DNA from: Gigantopelta aegis
Taxonomy: Eukaryota > Mollusca > Gastropoda > Neomphalida > Peltospiridae
Reading direction: 5' to 3'
Length of the DNA stretch: 64,000 nt
Assembly (NCBI RefSeq): GCF_016097555.1
Contig: NC_054703.1
Coordinates: 20,285,258 to 20,349,257, forward strand
This document shows, piece after piece, positions 33,303 to 46,851 of the stretch (the first letter of the stretch is position 1; the number at the start of each line of letters is the position of its first letter). The notes under the pieces are model-generated. The model was not told the origin of the DNA and did no database searches. It saw only the letters and a program-made list of their open reading frames with translations. A program made the position numbers and the translations under genes.

Positions 33303-33705
33303 ATACTGTTCGTGTATTTATGAATCAACTGATTAGATTTATATATTAAAAAAGTACGTCTCACACACAATGCATATGTGAATCCGCCATGCTTTTTCTG
33401 GTCAAAATCCTATTTAAAAAACAATCAATGCATTCTTGTTTTGCATGGTAATTATCAAACATATTTTCTAAAAATATATCAACACGATCCCGATCATAAA
33501 GTATTTACAAAAATAAGATTAATGAGCCTTTTTCTGCATTTATCACAGATTTGTTACCCATTTACTCCGATTTGTTTTTTTAATGCGATTTCACTTCCGT
33601 AACAACATTTTGACAAATTTTTATTTTTTATTTGTTACATATGGGACTCAGTCTGTTTAGGTTATTTCACTTTGTCATAAGCGATAGCTGGTGCTCGCTA
33701 CTAAA

Positions 33706-34065
33706 TGGGACAGTATTTCAAAATCTTAAGCAACCAGAAGTCAGTTCACATGAGTTTTACTTACATGTAGGTAACCAATTGTTGGGTTACTGTTACGTGA
33801 ATATAGTTTTTGTAACTGTTGAGTTGGGCCTACCTAATCCTAAAACACTTGAACTACAGTTCTGTGCTACATTGGTTGTTCAAATGTTTTTAAAAATATA
33901 AACTGATTTTCACTTTCATTACTGATATATGGTACCAGTACTTTTAATTTTAGAAATTAGAATGTAATTGTTAACAATGTAACAGATTGGCAGTTCTTGT
34001 GATTTTAAATTTGCATGACCGACAACGTGAACAAAACTACGGTTCTTGTGAAATATTGTACCCTG
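33706..34065. mobile_element. MITE with GGGACAATATT ends (copy 1)
   Basis: Left end TGGGACAGTATTTCAAAATC, right end GTGAAATATTGTACCCTG. It shares CCAGAAGTCAGTTCACATG and GGTAACCAATTGTT with copies at 55976 and, inverted, 56863-57992. Confidence 0.7.
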
Positions 34066-34099
34066 TATTACATCTGACATTACACATTTTTGTTATGGT

Positions 34100-34378
34100 A
34101 TGAAATTACTTTCAGTTATGGTATGAAATAACCAAAGTACGAAATGACTAAGATACGAAATGACTCGGGTACAAAATGACTTTTTGAAATTGTATGAAAT
34201 GACCATAGTACGAAATGACCATGGTACGAAATGACCAAATTAGGTACGAACTGACTATGGTACGAAATGACCATAGTACGAAATGACCATAGTACGAAAT
34301 GACCATGGTACAAAATGACCAAATTAGGTATGAACTGACTGTGGTACAAAATGACCAGGGTACGAATTGACTAGCAAC
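34100..34378. repeat. Minisatellite, 15-bp units (ACGAAATGACCATAGT)
   Basis: About 17 units alternate between GACCATAGTACGAAAT and GACCAAATTAGGTACG forms, giving a higher-order repeat of about 75-80 bp. Minus-strand reading frames through it are products of the repeat. Confidence 0.9.
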
Positions 34379-34957
34379 CAACATGGAGATTGAGACTGGT
34401 CAGGAGTAGGGCTAATTTCAGGGTTTCGATTAGGGTTGAGGATCACGATTAGAATTGGGCCATGATAAAATAAATGTTGGGTTTCATCCAATTTCTTTTT
34501 TTTTTTACATGTTACAATTGTATTTAAACTTTTAAGAGAGTGGTGAGTGTCTTTTATTATAAGCTATGTTGTTGTACTACTAAAACAATATATACCGCGG
34601 TATTGTCTATTAATAACTAGGCCAGTTCACAGGTATCCCCAAACAATAACGTCAGATATGTTATAGTAACGTTATATAATAAAGCCTACTCTTTATATAT
34701 GTAATTATAGTATTTGTATTAGGGGTTTCTGTTTGGGGGTACACGTGGGCCAGTTTAGGAATGAAAAGATGAAAATCTTTGTGAGAGATATTTTGAAAGA
34801 TATGGATAGAGAATTAAATTATTATCCTACCGTAACTAATTGTAATTCTTTATGTTACTTTTCAACAGAGCAGTTTGTAGAACATGGCTGTCTAACAGAG
34901 GTTGACTGCATAGTGGTTTGAGACAGAGTGAAGGAAGTACACTTTGATCTTCTCCAG
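34379..34957. other. Upstream region of METTL25B
   Basis: Unique-looking AT-rich sequence. CTTCTCCAG at 34949-34957 could be an acceptor for a 5' untranslated exon, or this may be the promoter. A 62-codon GTG-started frame at 34733 has no recognised homology and was not called. Confidence 0.35.
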
Positions 34958-34967
34958 TTGTATTGCT

Positions 34968-35093
34968 ATGGAAACTCCAAGTGTTTGTCATTCAGAATCA
35001 GTGTTTGGGTTCCTAGCCGAGTTTTCCTGGGTCCACTCATACCCTGTCATCAATTATTTCACTCACAAAATTGGTGAAAACATTCCTGTGGAG
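34968..35093 (+). CDS. METTL25B: METTL25B coding exon 1
   Basis: The ATG at 34968 begins METPSVCHSESVFGF; the exon ends at GAG|GTTTGT after 42 codons, phase 0. An in-frame ATC/ATT-type upstream extension exists, but this is the first ATG that fits the family length. The start is less certain than the rest. Confidence 0.8.
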
Positions 35094-38000
35094 GTTTGTA
35101 AAGTTTTTGACTTTTTAAACACATTTATAATCGTCGTTATGAAACAATGCAACTACGGCTAGCTTTACCACTTGCCAATAATCTATGTAATGATTGATAT
35201 TCATTTTAAAAAAAACAACAATTTATTTTTACAGGACTTCTAGAATTTATATAAAATCCACTGGGATCAGTGTTTTAAATTTTTTTACTAGTCACGATTA
35301 AACATTCACTAGCCCTACTTTAAGTTAATACAATTTTACTAAATAATAGTAATAATCGGATATGTCACCTAAAGAGGGAGATAGAGCTAAAAACACTAAC
35401 ATTGGGGGTTGGGGTGGGGGCAGGATATTCAGATTTACAAAATAGATGTAACTCACATTTGACAACAAAATTTACTAGTTGTCTGACATGGCAATATCAG
35501 TTATTTACTAGCCCAACATTGAATATCACTAGCCATGGGAGTGGGGCTACCATAATCTAGAAGCCGTGTATTTTTTTTTAATTCTCAGTACATTGGAAGA
35601 TCTAGAAGGGGGTCACATGAGTCCTGTGACACTCGGCCCATGTGAGGTGCTAGTTTTAATGACTTGTTTTTAAATTCACCATCCACAGTATACAACAGTA
35701 AATTGCCCTTCATCTTTATTTAGAAATTTTCCATAGAACATTCCCCCCAATCACCCCTACAGTTCTCCCTTCATCTGGGAGGGAGGGGCAGCTCATTTGC
35801 CTTAGGAGTGGGGTTTAGCTCAGTCAGTTGAGAACTCGCCTGAGGTACTTACGTCGCAGGATCAAACCACCTCTGTGGATCCGTTCAACTGACTGTGTTT
35901 TTTCTTGTTTCAACCAGTGCACAACAACTGGTGAAAGGCTATGGTATGTGTTTTCCTGTCTGTGGGAAAGTGTATATAAAAGATCCCTTGCTGCTAATGG
36001 AAAAATGTAGCAGGTTTCCTATGATGACTACGAGTCAATTACCAAATGTTTGACATCCAATAGCCGATGATTAATTAATCAATGTGCTTGAATTGTGTGA
36101 CAGCCTCTTACAAAATCCTGGATCCAGCCCATCAGTAGATATATTGCTGCTTAAAAATATGTTTATGGCTACCTGATTTCAGTGATAATGAGCACCTTAT
36201 TCGTCCCCATCCGGTCTAACCAGAGAGGACTAAGATTTTGTCATCATCCTTCTGTCTGTCTGTCTGTCCATCTGTCCATCCATCTGTCCCACATGTAGTT
36301 TTTCTAATGTTTTGTTTCACAATGCCTTGATATGTTATTTTTTGTATAGGTTTATCATATACTGTTACAGATCACGTTTGACTTTCATGGCGATTTACCC
36401 ATTTTTGACAGACTTATAGCCCTTGAACTTAGCCTAGGAGATATAAAAATTTGTTTTCTGGACTCTTTTTTTTTGCAATGTCTTCCAGATATTGAGCTGA
36501 AATTTTGTGTATGACCTTATGACCCTTGAACTTAGGAGCTGTGCAAATTAATTTTCAGTACTTTGTTTTTGCAATACCTGAAGATAGTGAGATAAAGTTT
36601 TGTATATAGCTTTATGATGTACTTTTACAGGTCACATTTGAATTTCATGGCGATTTATGCATTTTTCACAGAGTTATGGGCCTTGAAGTTAGGAAATACT
36701 AAAATATGTTGGGCCTGGTAATTCATTACATAATGTACTTTTGTTGAAGACTTTTTGTTGTTGACTATTTTCAGTGGAGGGAATTTCTTCTGAGTTTGAG
36801 TACAGAGGACTTGAATATGATTCCATTCCAGTCACCTCAGAAACAGGTTTGTCTTACATCTGGAGCAGTCCCATAGGAACTGGGTGGTGGGGTGGGGTGG
36901 GGTGGGGGAGGGTTGTGGTGGTGATGGGGTAAGACACAGGAATGTTTTTTGTCCTACTCTATAAAAATCTGGCTTGTGCCCCCACCACTAGAAAGTTAGT
37001 TTGTTTTGTTTAGCAACACCACTAGAGCACATTGATTTATTAATCACTGGCTATTGGATGTCAGACATTTGGTAATTTTGACATTTAGAGATGAAACCTG
37101 CTACATTTTTCCATTAATAGCAAGAGATCTTCTGTTTGCACTGCAGCTTACAGACAACTGAATTTTAGTAGAAAATTACAGAATGTGCATGCTAACTAAC
37201 TGTTGTTTGCTAACCATTTTGATTTAATTGTTAGCATGTAACCATTGTTGTGTGTTAAGTTAATCACCAACAATTCAGTCACACAAAAGTTTTTCGGGAC
37301 GGTCTGTTGTACGTCTCTTTAAATTTAATGTCATGAAATATTAGCGTCTTGTATGCAGACCTTGCTTTTTAAGGTGCGCGGGTGTGATCGTGCTCGTACA
37401 GCGCACGTAAATTCAATCTGACGAGTGTGAAAAACAGCGCACGTTACACTCCACAAACGGCGCATGTAAAATAGATGAGTATATTTATTTCCACAGTTTA
37501 CAAAAATCAACAGTTTTCATAGCTCATTTAGCTGATAGAAGGTATTTTATTAAAACAATATTATTAAAAACATGGTAGTGGCTTCCATACAGTCGTTAAA
37601 CTGATACATTTGTATTTCTCTTTATTGAACAAATCAGGAAATACTGGTTTAATAGACAGTTTTGTAGATGTACCAGTCAAAATCCAATCGGAGCTACACT
37701 GCCTATTTTGGAGAGTGATTTTTTACTCGCCTATAATTTTCAAAAACCAAGGACTGTGTATGGCCTCGCTTAAGTCATTAAAGTTTTATGCTCATTATCA
37801 TTTTCTGTTTTACAGTATTCTGACCAAGAAAATATATTTAATATATTATTTTAGTTGTTGACAAAGCTCTGTTAGATGTACAGCTATTACAGTGAAGGCA
37901 AACATAGGACAGTCTCTTTAATAAATACATGCATGTATGAAATAACTATATTCTTATCTTTTTTTCAATCTCAGAACAGCTGGCCAGTAACGTTTCGTAA

Positions 38001-41000
38001 GTTTGTGGAGAAGTGTCAGACATTTTCATTGGACAGAACACAAATACAAATTGAGACACCAGTTCTCATTGGTCAAGATGATTGCAGAGGGATGTCTCCC
38101 AAAAAGCTTCATGAAGTGAAAAACATGGCTGCTGTGGTTGATAAAATTTGTGTCGAGTCTGAGATTGATGTAGTTGTAGACATTGGATCAGGACTAGTAA
38201 GTTTGTTTTTGTTCAATATCACCATATCCTTTTTTTTTTTTTTTTTAATAGAGATAAATCATGTCATGAAATAATATATTAATTCACTTTATTACACCAT
38301 GGTGAGACACAATATAATGGAAGGAAATGTTTTATTTAATGACGCACTCAACACATTTTATTTACTGTTATATGGTGTCAGACATATAATTAAGGACCAC
38401 ACAGATATTAAGAGAGGAAACCCGCTGTTGCCACTTCGTGGGTTGCTCTTTTCGATTAACAGCAAGGGATCTTTTATATACACCATTCTACAGACAGGTA
38501 ATACATACCACAGCCTTTGATATGACAGTTGTGGTGTACTGGCTAGAACGAAAAATAGCCCAATGGGCCCACTGACAGGGATCGATCCCAGATCGACCGT
38601 GCATCAAGCGAGCCAGTCTGAACAAAGGGATGAGTCGTTTGTGTCATGATGTGGATCTTTATATTATAATTTTAGGCATGATTAAAACTAGAATATTATG
38701 CTTGTTCCTATAAGAGATCTTTTAAGTTACAATTTGTGTGTTTTTTAATGATATAAGTCTCGGAAGTAGTGGCGATGGGAGGTCATTTATCTCTTTGAAG
38801 CTGAGGTAAAATAAACTGGTGATGGAATATACATAAAATGCCCTTTGTTCGCAAGTGGTGGTATAATTATAGGATACTAAACAAGTTTCCATTTCATATC
38901 ATGTGTATGTCCCGAGTGAAATAATGTTGTCATAAGCTTTAGTTTAATATCCTATTTATTACCCATAATCGCTCTTAGTTTATAAAATTCACTTCATTTG
39001 GTTGATATTCTTGTAATGTAAGGTTGGAGTGCGCCAATCGATGACGTCATCACATGACGTTGAAGTGTTACATATCACTTGACGTTCTAGTGGGACGTAT
39101 CACTTGGCGTTCTATTGGGACGTATCACTTGGCGTTCTAGTGGGACGTATCACTTGACGTTCTAGTGGGACGTATCACTTGGCGTTCTATTGGGACGTAT
39201 CACTTGGCATTCTAGTGGGACGTATCACTTGACATTCTAGTGGGACGTATCACTTGACATTCTAGTGGGACGTATCACCTGACGTTCTAGTGGGATGTAT
39301 CACTTGACGTTCTAGTGGGATGTATCACCTGACGTTCTAGTGGGATGTATCACTTGACGTTCTAGTGGGACGTATCACTTGACGTTCTGATATGCTGTTT
39401 TAATATAACTGACAGTAGAATGTGTTTAACTTGAGGGCTATCTTGTAAAGTTCTTCACAAGTGATATCAATGTGTTTAACTTGAGGGCTATCTTGTAAAG
39501 TTCTTCACAAATGATATCAATGTGTTTAACTTCAGGGCTATATCTTGTAAAGTTCTTCACAAGTGATATCAATGGGTTTAACTTGAGGGCTATCTTGTAA
39601 AGTTCTTCACAAGTGATATCAATGTGTTTAACTTCAGGGCTATATCTTGTAAAGTTCTTCACAAGTGATATCAATGGGTTTAACTTCAGGGCTATCTTGT
39701 AAAGTTCTTCACAAGTGATATCAATGTGTTTAACTTCAGGGCTATCTTGTAAAGTTCTTCACAAGTGATATCAATGTGTTTAACTTCAGGGCTATCTTGT
39801 AAAGTTCTTCACAAGTGCATGGCTTTTAACTGTCCGTCGTGAGACGGATTTCCGTCGTCAGAGAAATTGTGGAAATTATTTTTTCAGTCAGGTTTTTTTT
39901 TTTTTTTTTAAATGAGAATCACTTCGGCCGTTTTCGGTTTCCGTAATGTCAACCCGATCGCTTCGGACGTTTTCTTTGCCCCACTGACCCCCTTTAGGGA
40001 CCCATCCCAGGGTATAAACTACTATACATTTTGGGGCCGGTGAACGGCCCCATTCCCCTAACGTAAATTCCCAATCCAATATCAAACTTTTCCCCAATTA
40101 GACCCTTCAACCCAACAGTTTCCCAATAAAGATTCCCAAAGTTGCTCTTATCGTGGACACTTGAACTCATAAAAATGTTTACAAATTTAGCTAATTGTAT
40201 ATATTTTTTAAAAATGACATAGAAAAAGTTTCGTTTTGGTTTTCCAATCGATTATGAACACGTGACGAACAACTCTGACCTGGATATGCAAATTAGGTGT
40301 ATCCTGTTTTGATACAGTCTGCTGTATCGTAGTTTTTAGTAATAATGCCTACATTGTCTGATATAATATATTTTTGGTAGAAGAATATAACTTTTTGTTT
40401 TAATCCATCCATTTGCGTTAACACATATTTGGGATTTACGGACGTAGAAAGTAAAAGTATTGACTTAATGTGCACCCTGCACTACCATTTGCTGTGCTAT
40501 TTTAAGCAGACGATCTTATTTTGTAAAAAGGTGTGTACATATATGTTTCGTACTTTTTTTCTCAGATATTTTATTATTATTAAAAAAAAAATTAAAATCA
40601 TGTTTGGTACGGTTTTTGTAATTAAACCCCCCTAAAAAATCCTGCTACTACAGTAGTAGTAAATTAAGTGAAAAAAACCACCCTAATTTAAATGTGCTAC
40701 TCACTCCCTTTGAAGTAATGGCCGTACCCGATGTCACACCATGTGACGAACAGCACGTGCGAGTTTGAACATTGTTACAATGTAATAGTTCCGCTGGGAG
40801 ATTATTAGATTGCGTATTATAGATATTGAGACTTAATAAAATTGATCCGGTGAACAATTAACATTTACCGACCAGCGGTATGTTACTTCTTTATTATTTA
40901 CGATTGAATAATGGGGTCATTCGAGAACTACTCAACGTACACTAAGGAGAGTTGGAATTATGGGATGTGTGACAAAACGTAATTTGGGGGGGGGGGGGGG

Positions 41001-44000
41001 GGTTGTTATTGTGCAACGTAATGTTAATTAATAAAGTATGCAACCAGTCATTGCCGTTTTATTTTAACATATATGTATTACTAAAGACCCCAAAGTAAAA
41101 TATGACATGGTCACAAAACGTTACACGAGCGAGAGGGGTATTAAAACTGCAAGATTTTGCGTTATGTATTGTTAAATGGACACAAAGATCAACAGAGGAC
41201 TATTCAACGTTACCGTAATGCAGTATCAGACATTGGCTTTTACCCCAATTTTTAACGACCATAATGAATTTGCGATAAGACTATGGCGACCCGATGTAAA
41301 TGTATTTGAATATTTGATTTGCAGTCCATTAGCTGGCCTAAATAAATAATATCAAGTAATAATGCAAACTTTAAAAAAAAATGTCCGTAGCTTGTTGAAA
41401 GAACACCCCAGCAAATGTCAGCCTAATAGGACTATTTTTATTAATATAGGTTCACTGCAGGACCCATCAAATTAATGTTTTTGTCCAATAAAAAAAAAAA
41501 TAACAGGGTTTGGGTTGGGAGAAATACATGTTTAAAGTGGACTACAATTGTCATGTAAAACACTACCATTTTGAATGGTGATATAATCATGGCACTGACA
41601 TCCGCCATCTAAACCCCCAACCAGGGCAATGCCCTGTACCTTGAAATTTCAGTCACAACATTTTACTTTTGTTAACAGCCATGCAAGTGATATCAATGAG
41701 TTTAACTTCAGAGCTATCTTGTAAAGTTCTTCACAAGTGATATCAATGAGTTTAACTTCAGAGCTATCTTGTAAAGTTCTTCACAAGTGATATCAATGAG
41801 TTTAACTTCAGGGCTATCTGGGTGAAGTTCTTCACAAGCGTTACAGTCGTCCTGTGATTGGGGTTGAGGGAAGTGATGGGCACGTTCAGCGGGCGGAGAG
41901 AAGGTCGGCCATGCAAGGTATGATGGTAATGATTTTCATACTCCCTCTCCCAGGCACGATGGTCTCCAGTATTTGGGGTTTTTTAATTGTTAATAAAGAA
42001 TTATGGGTAAACATTGTGTGCAAAACACGTACATGTGTACGACAGTCATATTCTTGTGTGAGTAAGGTATCTGTAGATGTTCTTCAAAACTAATTTTGTG
42101 CTACTAAAAAACCCACCACTAGAACACATTGATTTATTAATCATCGGCTAATGAAAAGGATGGAAAGACATGTTTTATTTAACAACACACTCAACACATT
42201 TTATTTACTGTTATAATGCGTCGGGACATATGGTTAAGGACCACACGGATATAGAGAAAGGAAACCCGCTGTCGCCACTTCATGGGCTACTCTTTTCGAT
42301 TAGCAGCAAGGGATCTTTCATATGCACCATCCCATAGACAGGAAAACACATACCACAGCCTTTGATATACCAGTCGTGGTGCACTGGCTGGAGTGAGAAA
42401 TAGCCCAATGGGTCCACTGACAGGGATCGATCCCAGACCGACCGTGCATCAAGCGAACACTTTACCACTGGGCTACGTCCCGCCCCCTTGGTTATCGGAT
42501 GAGAAACATTTGGTAATTTTGACATATAGTCTTAGAGAGGAAACCCGCTACATTTTTCCATTAGTAGCAATTAGGGCTATTTCATATGCACCATCCCACA
42601 GACAGGATAGCACATACCACGGCCTTTGATATACCAGTTGTGATGAACTGGCTGGAATGAGTTTTGCTACTAATAAATGAAATTATTTGATTGTAATTGT
42701 TTTTATATGTATGTATGTATATGAATAATGTTTTAATTTTTAAAGAACTATTGATGGAAATAAGCCATTATAAACTTCAACAGAGCCCTTTTAAATGTAT
42801 GCTATTAAATATATATTGTTTTGTTTTTTAGGTTTATCTGCTGACTGTGTAAAAACAATTAACTTTAGTATGCAGCCAGGCAGTGAAAATCTGGATGAAC
42901 TGACCGCCAAACTACAAACTTCTTTAACCTCCGCCAAGCCATGCTGCCATTCCCCTGGGAACATTGCAAGAGAAACTAAACTAATTAACTGTTCTTCAAC
43001 TGTCAGCAAACATACAGATTTCAGTAGATCTCAGCATTCTGATTGTGGTAAATCGAGTCTTACAGAAAAACTATCATATGAGACCTCTTTACGATGTCAC
43101 ACTCATTCTTCATATAGTAAATTAACTGAATGTGATAACTCAACTAAAAGTGATAACTCAACTGAATGTGATAACTCAACTGAATGTGATAACTCAACTG
43201 AAATGTTCGGACCTAAAGTTGTTAACTCATATGAATGTGATAAATCCAGTGTTGCTGAGAAACTGTTGTGTGAGACCTTTTCACAGTATGATGAATGTGA
43301 TACCATAGCTGGATGTGAGAACTCTAGTCTTATTGAACGTTCGTTTTGTGAGACCACTTTACAGCATCAAATACATTCTGTGTGTAATGATTCATCTAAA
43401 TTTGATAGCTCAACTGAATGTGATGACTCAACTGAACATGAGGCCCTTTCACAAAATCACAGATGTCTTAAGTGTGATCACACTGAAAAATCAAACAGAA
43501 CATTTACCTGTTGTCACGGTAACAAACAACAGGATCCTCCTCCTACATCGTCGGGAATGCCCGAGCCTCCCCAGTTCTGTCTGATTGGTCTGCACTGCTG
43601 TGGTGACCTCACAGTGACCTCTCTTGAGTACTTCATGAATCTTCGTGCGGCTCGTGCGCTGTGTCTCGTCAGCTGTTGTTACCACAAGATGGCGTCTCAA
43701 ACAGGTCAGATGTCAACTCCTTATCTGGGCCCCGTTCCACGAAGCGATCTTAGCCCAAAGATTGATGTAAGTGCATAGGGTAGCTGTGCGCTTAAGGTGA
43801 TCTTAGGGCTAAGATCACTTCGTGGAACGAGACCCTGTTATACACAGGGATTTATTCAGGATTTTTCACCAGGATCCCATGTCAGATGGGATTGGGAAAA
43901 TTAACACGAGTAAATCATACTTGGGATATTTTTAAGGCCACTGAATGATGCATTACACCACTGTTAAATTAATTTATTAGAACAGACATAATGTATTATG

Positions 44001-46809
44001 TATGTATGATAATCTGTATTGTTCGAACTCGCTACAAGAGGAATAAAGAATATATATAGATTGGGAAATGTTTGTACAGAAATTGTGAATTTTCAGTGCC
44101 ACTTTCTTTTGGGAAGGGGCCTATGTTCTGACCCACAGGACGCTTGGATAAATCACTGATACCATACTTGAAAGAAATTCACTTCATATTTGTCATAAAC
44201 TAGTACTGTAGAAAGAAAAAGAAAGAAATGCTTTATTTAACGACTCAACACATTTTATTTACGGTTATTTGGTGTCGGACATATGGTTAAGGACCACTAA
44301 GATATTGAGAGAGGAAACCAGCTGTCGCCACTTCATGGGCTACTCTTTCCGATTAGCAGCAAGGGATCTTTTATATGCACCATCCCACAGACAGGGTAGT
44401 ACATACCACAGCCTTTGATATACCAGTCATGGTGCACTGGTTGAGCGAGAAATAGCCCAATGGGCCCAGTGATGGGGATCGATCCCAGACCGACCGCGCA
44501 TCGAGTGAGCGCTATACCACTGGGCTATATCCCGCCTCCTGGACCATGGAGTCATGGTTTCTACCAGAGGGTACGAAGAGTAAAAGTATGTACTCTAAAA
44601 ACAAATTTTGAAAATTAATGGATTAATTTTTAGAAAGATTATAGTAAGAGAACTGCTGTTAAAAATTTCTCAAAGTACATAAAATGTTTAATTTTAAAAG
44701 ATTTCAAACCCATAGCCATCTAGTAGGGGCGTTTACATGTGTATTCATGACCTAATTTTGGTTTTATTACGTGCTATCCAATTACTTTCATGCAGAAAGC
44801 TTGAGAGTGTATAGACATGTAATCATGTATAGGGGTCCATAATTTTCAATTTTTTTTACAAGTGTACCAAGAGTACACTTTTGACCCCCCCCCCCCCCCC
44901 CAAAAGTGTACATCCCCAAATGAAAAATGTTGATCGACATTTTTCATTTTTAAAAAAGTGTACGCTGGCCCCCCCCCTCCCCCCCACATATGGTTTTGTA
45001 TGCTCATGAAAATGTTGAAAATTATGGACGGCCCCTTAATTAACCTAAACCTTGTTTAACGACACTGCTAGAGCACACTGATTAATTACAATAATCGGTA
45101 GCTGTTGGATGTCAAACATTTGATAGTCTTCTGGGGTATCCTGCTACATTTTTCTATTAGCAGGCTCCAAGAGATCTTTTATATCCACTTTCCCTCAGAC
45201 AGGACCTTTGATATACTAGTCTGGAGGAATTTGTTCCAACCAGACTGCATGTCAAAATTACCAAATGTTTGACATCTAATAGCCAATGATTAATTAAAAC
45301 AAAACAAAACGTTTAACACCGGTTAGAGCCCTGGGCCCGTGCTTATAAAACTTATATAGAGTCCTGACTTGATCTCTAATGGCATCACATGCATACAAAT
45401 TGTATGGCGTTGCCATGACGTTCACGTCTCAGACTGTATTAGAATCTTGAGTCTAGACTCTAAAAGTTTTATAAGCACCAGACCTGGAATTAATTTTGTT
45501 TTAGCCAAGTTTCAGATATAAGTAGAATTATTTTGTTTTAGCCAAGTTTCAGATATAAGTAGAATTATTTTGTTTTAGCCAAGTTTCAGATATAAGTAGA
45601 ATTATTTTTGGAAAAATATTACAAAATGGCTCATATAAACACATTTTTATTGGTAAAATACTAATTGTTGTAGCTACTTTTTATAAAAAATTGAATTGGG
45701 CTATGGGCAGGGTGATGCCTAGATGTTTGATTACTTTGACTTAAAGACAAAACTCGGTTGGTAATCCTTCCTTTCTTTTAATTATAGATTTGATTTGTAA
45801 CTTCCCACTGAGTAAGCTCTGGAGCTCTTCGTACGAGAAGACACAAAACCTGCATCCTGGATGGCGACTGAATTCGTGCAGTTTGCGACTCGCTGCACAG
45901 GAAACTAGGTATGTCGGTTACTACCCTTCCCCCAATCCTCCCCTGCCAGACATACTTCTTAAAGGTAAAGAAATGAGAAGTGTCGGTTACTACCCTTCCC
46001 CCAATCCTTCCCTGCCAGACATAAAGGTAAAGAAATGAGATATGTCGGTTACTACCCTTCCCCTAGCCCGAGTACTATGACTGTAAGAGAGCTAAATGGA
46101 CATTTGGACATAAATACGCTCTCATTACAGTCAAGAGACCAAGCTATGTATTTTCTTGGCAATTCCCGACAACCAAAAAGTTGGCAAAGATTTCCGCTCT
46201 AATATCACAACAATCCTATGTTTAATGTTAAATACTTTTACATCGATCATTTTCGAGTTAATTGATTAAAAAAAATCCACACATTAATCACTAATACACA
46301 CACTACAGAAAGAAACCTGACAGCACCCACATTCAGCTAAGCTTTGGCAAAATCCGGACAGCAGAATTCTAAGTTCGCCGACCTATATCGTGACGTTGCG
46401 TCACATGATCGCCCACTCAGCCATTCCATCTACCAGGGGTCGTCTCAAAACAACAAGTGCCCGACAATCACACAAAAAGTTTGTTTTGTGTAACGACACC
46501 ACTAGAGCACATTGATTCATTAATCGTCGGCTATTGAATGTAAATATTTGGTAATTTTATCAAAGTGTTAGAGAGGAAACCCGCTACATTTTATCATTAG
46601 TAGCAAGTGATCTTTTATATGCATCATCGCACAGACAGGATAGCACATACCACGGCCTTGATATACCACACCAGTCGTAGTGCACTGGGTGAAGCGAGAA
46701 ATAGCGCAATGGACACACCGATGGGAATCGATCCCAGACCGACAACGTATCAAGTTAGTGCTTTACCACTGGGCTGTGGACAATCACCAAAGCGACAGAG
46801 AGTGGTATA

Positions 46810-46851
<42 letters not shown>

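Noticed and set aside
34733-34921. 62-codon frame before METTL25B as an upstream exon
   Set aside because: It ends in a stop before the METTL25B start, in a different frame, and has no homology to the family N-terminus.
39050-39390. CRISPR-like array
   Set aside because: Units are directly adjacent with no unique spacers, and the context is an animal gene.
39438-39674. Minus-strand repeat protein of 78 codons
   Set aside because: It is the antisense of the exon-4-head array and has no support of its own.
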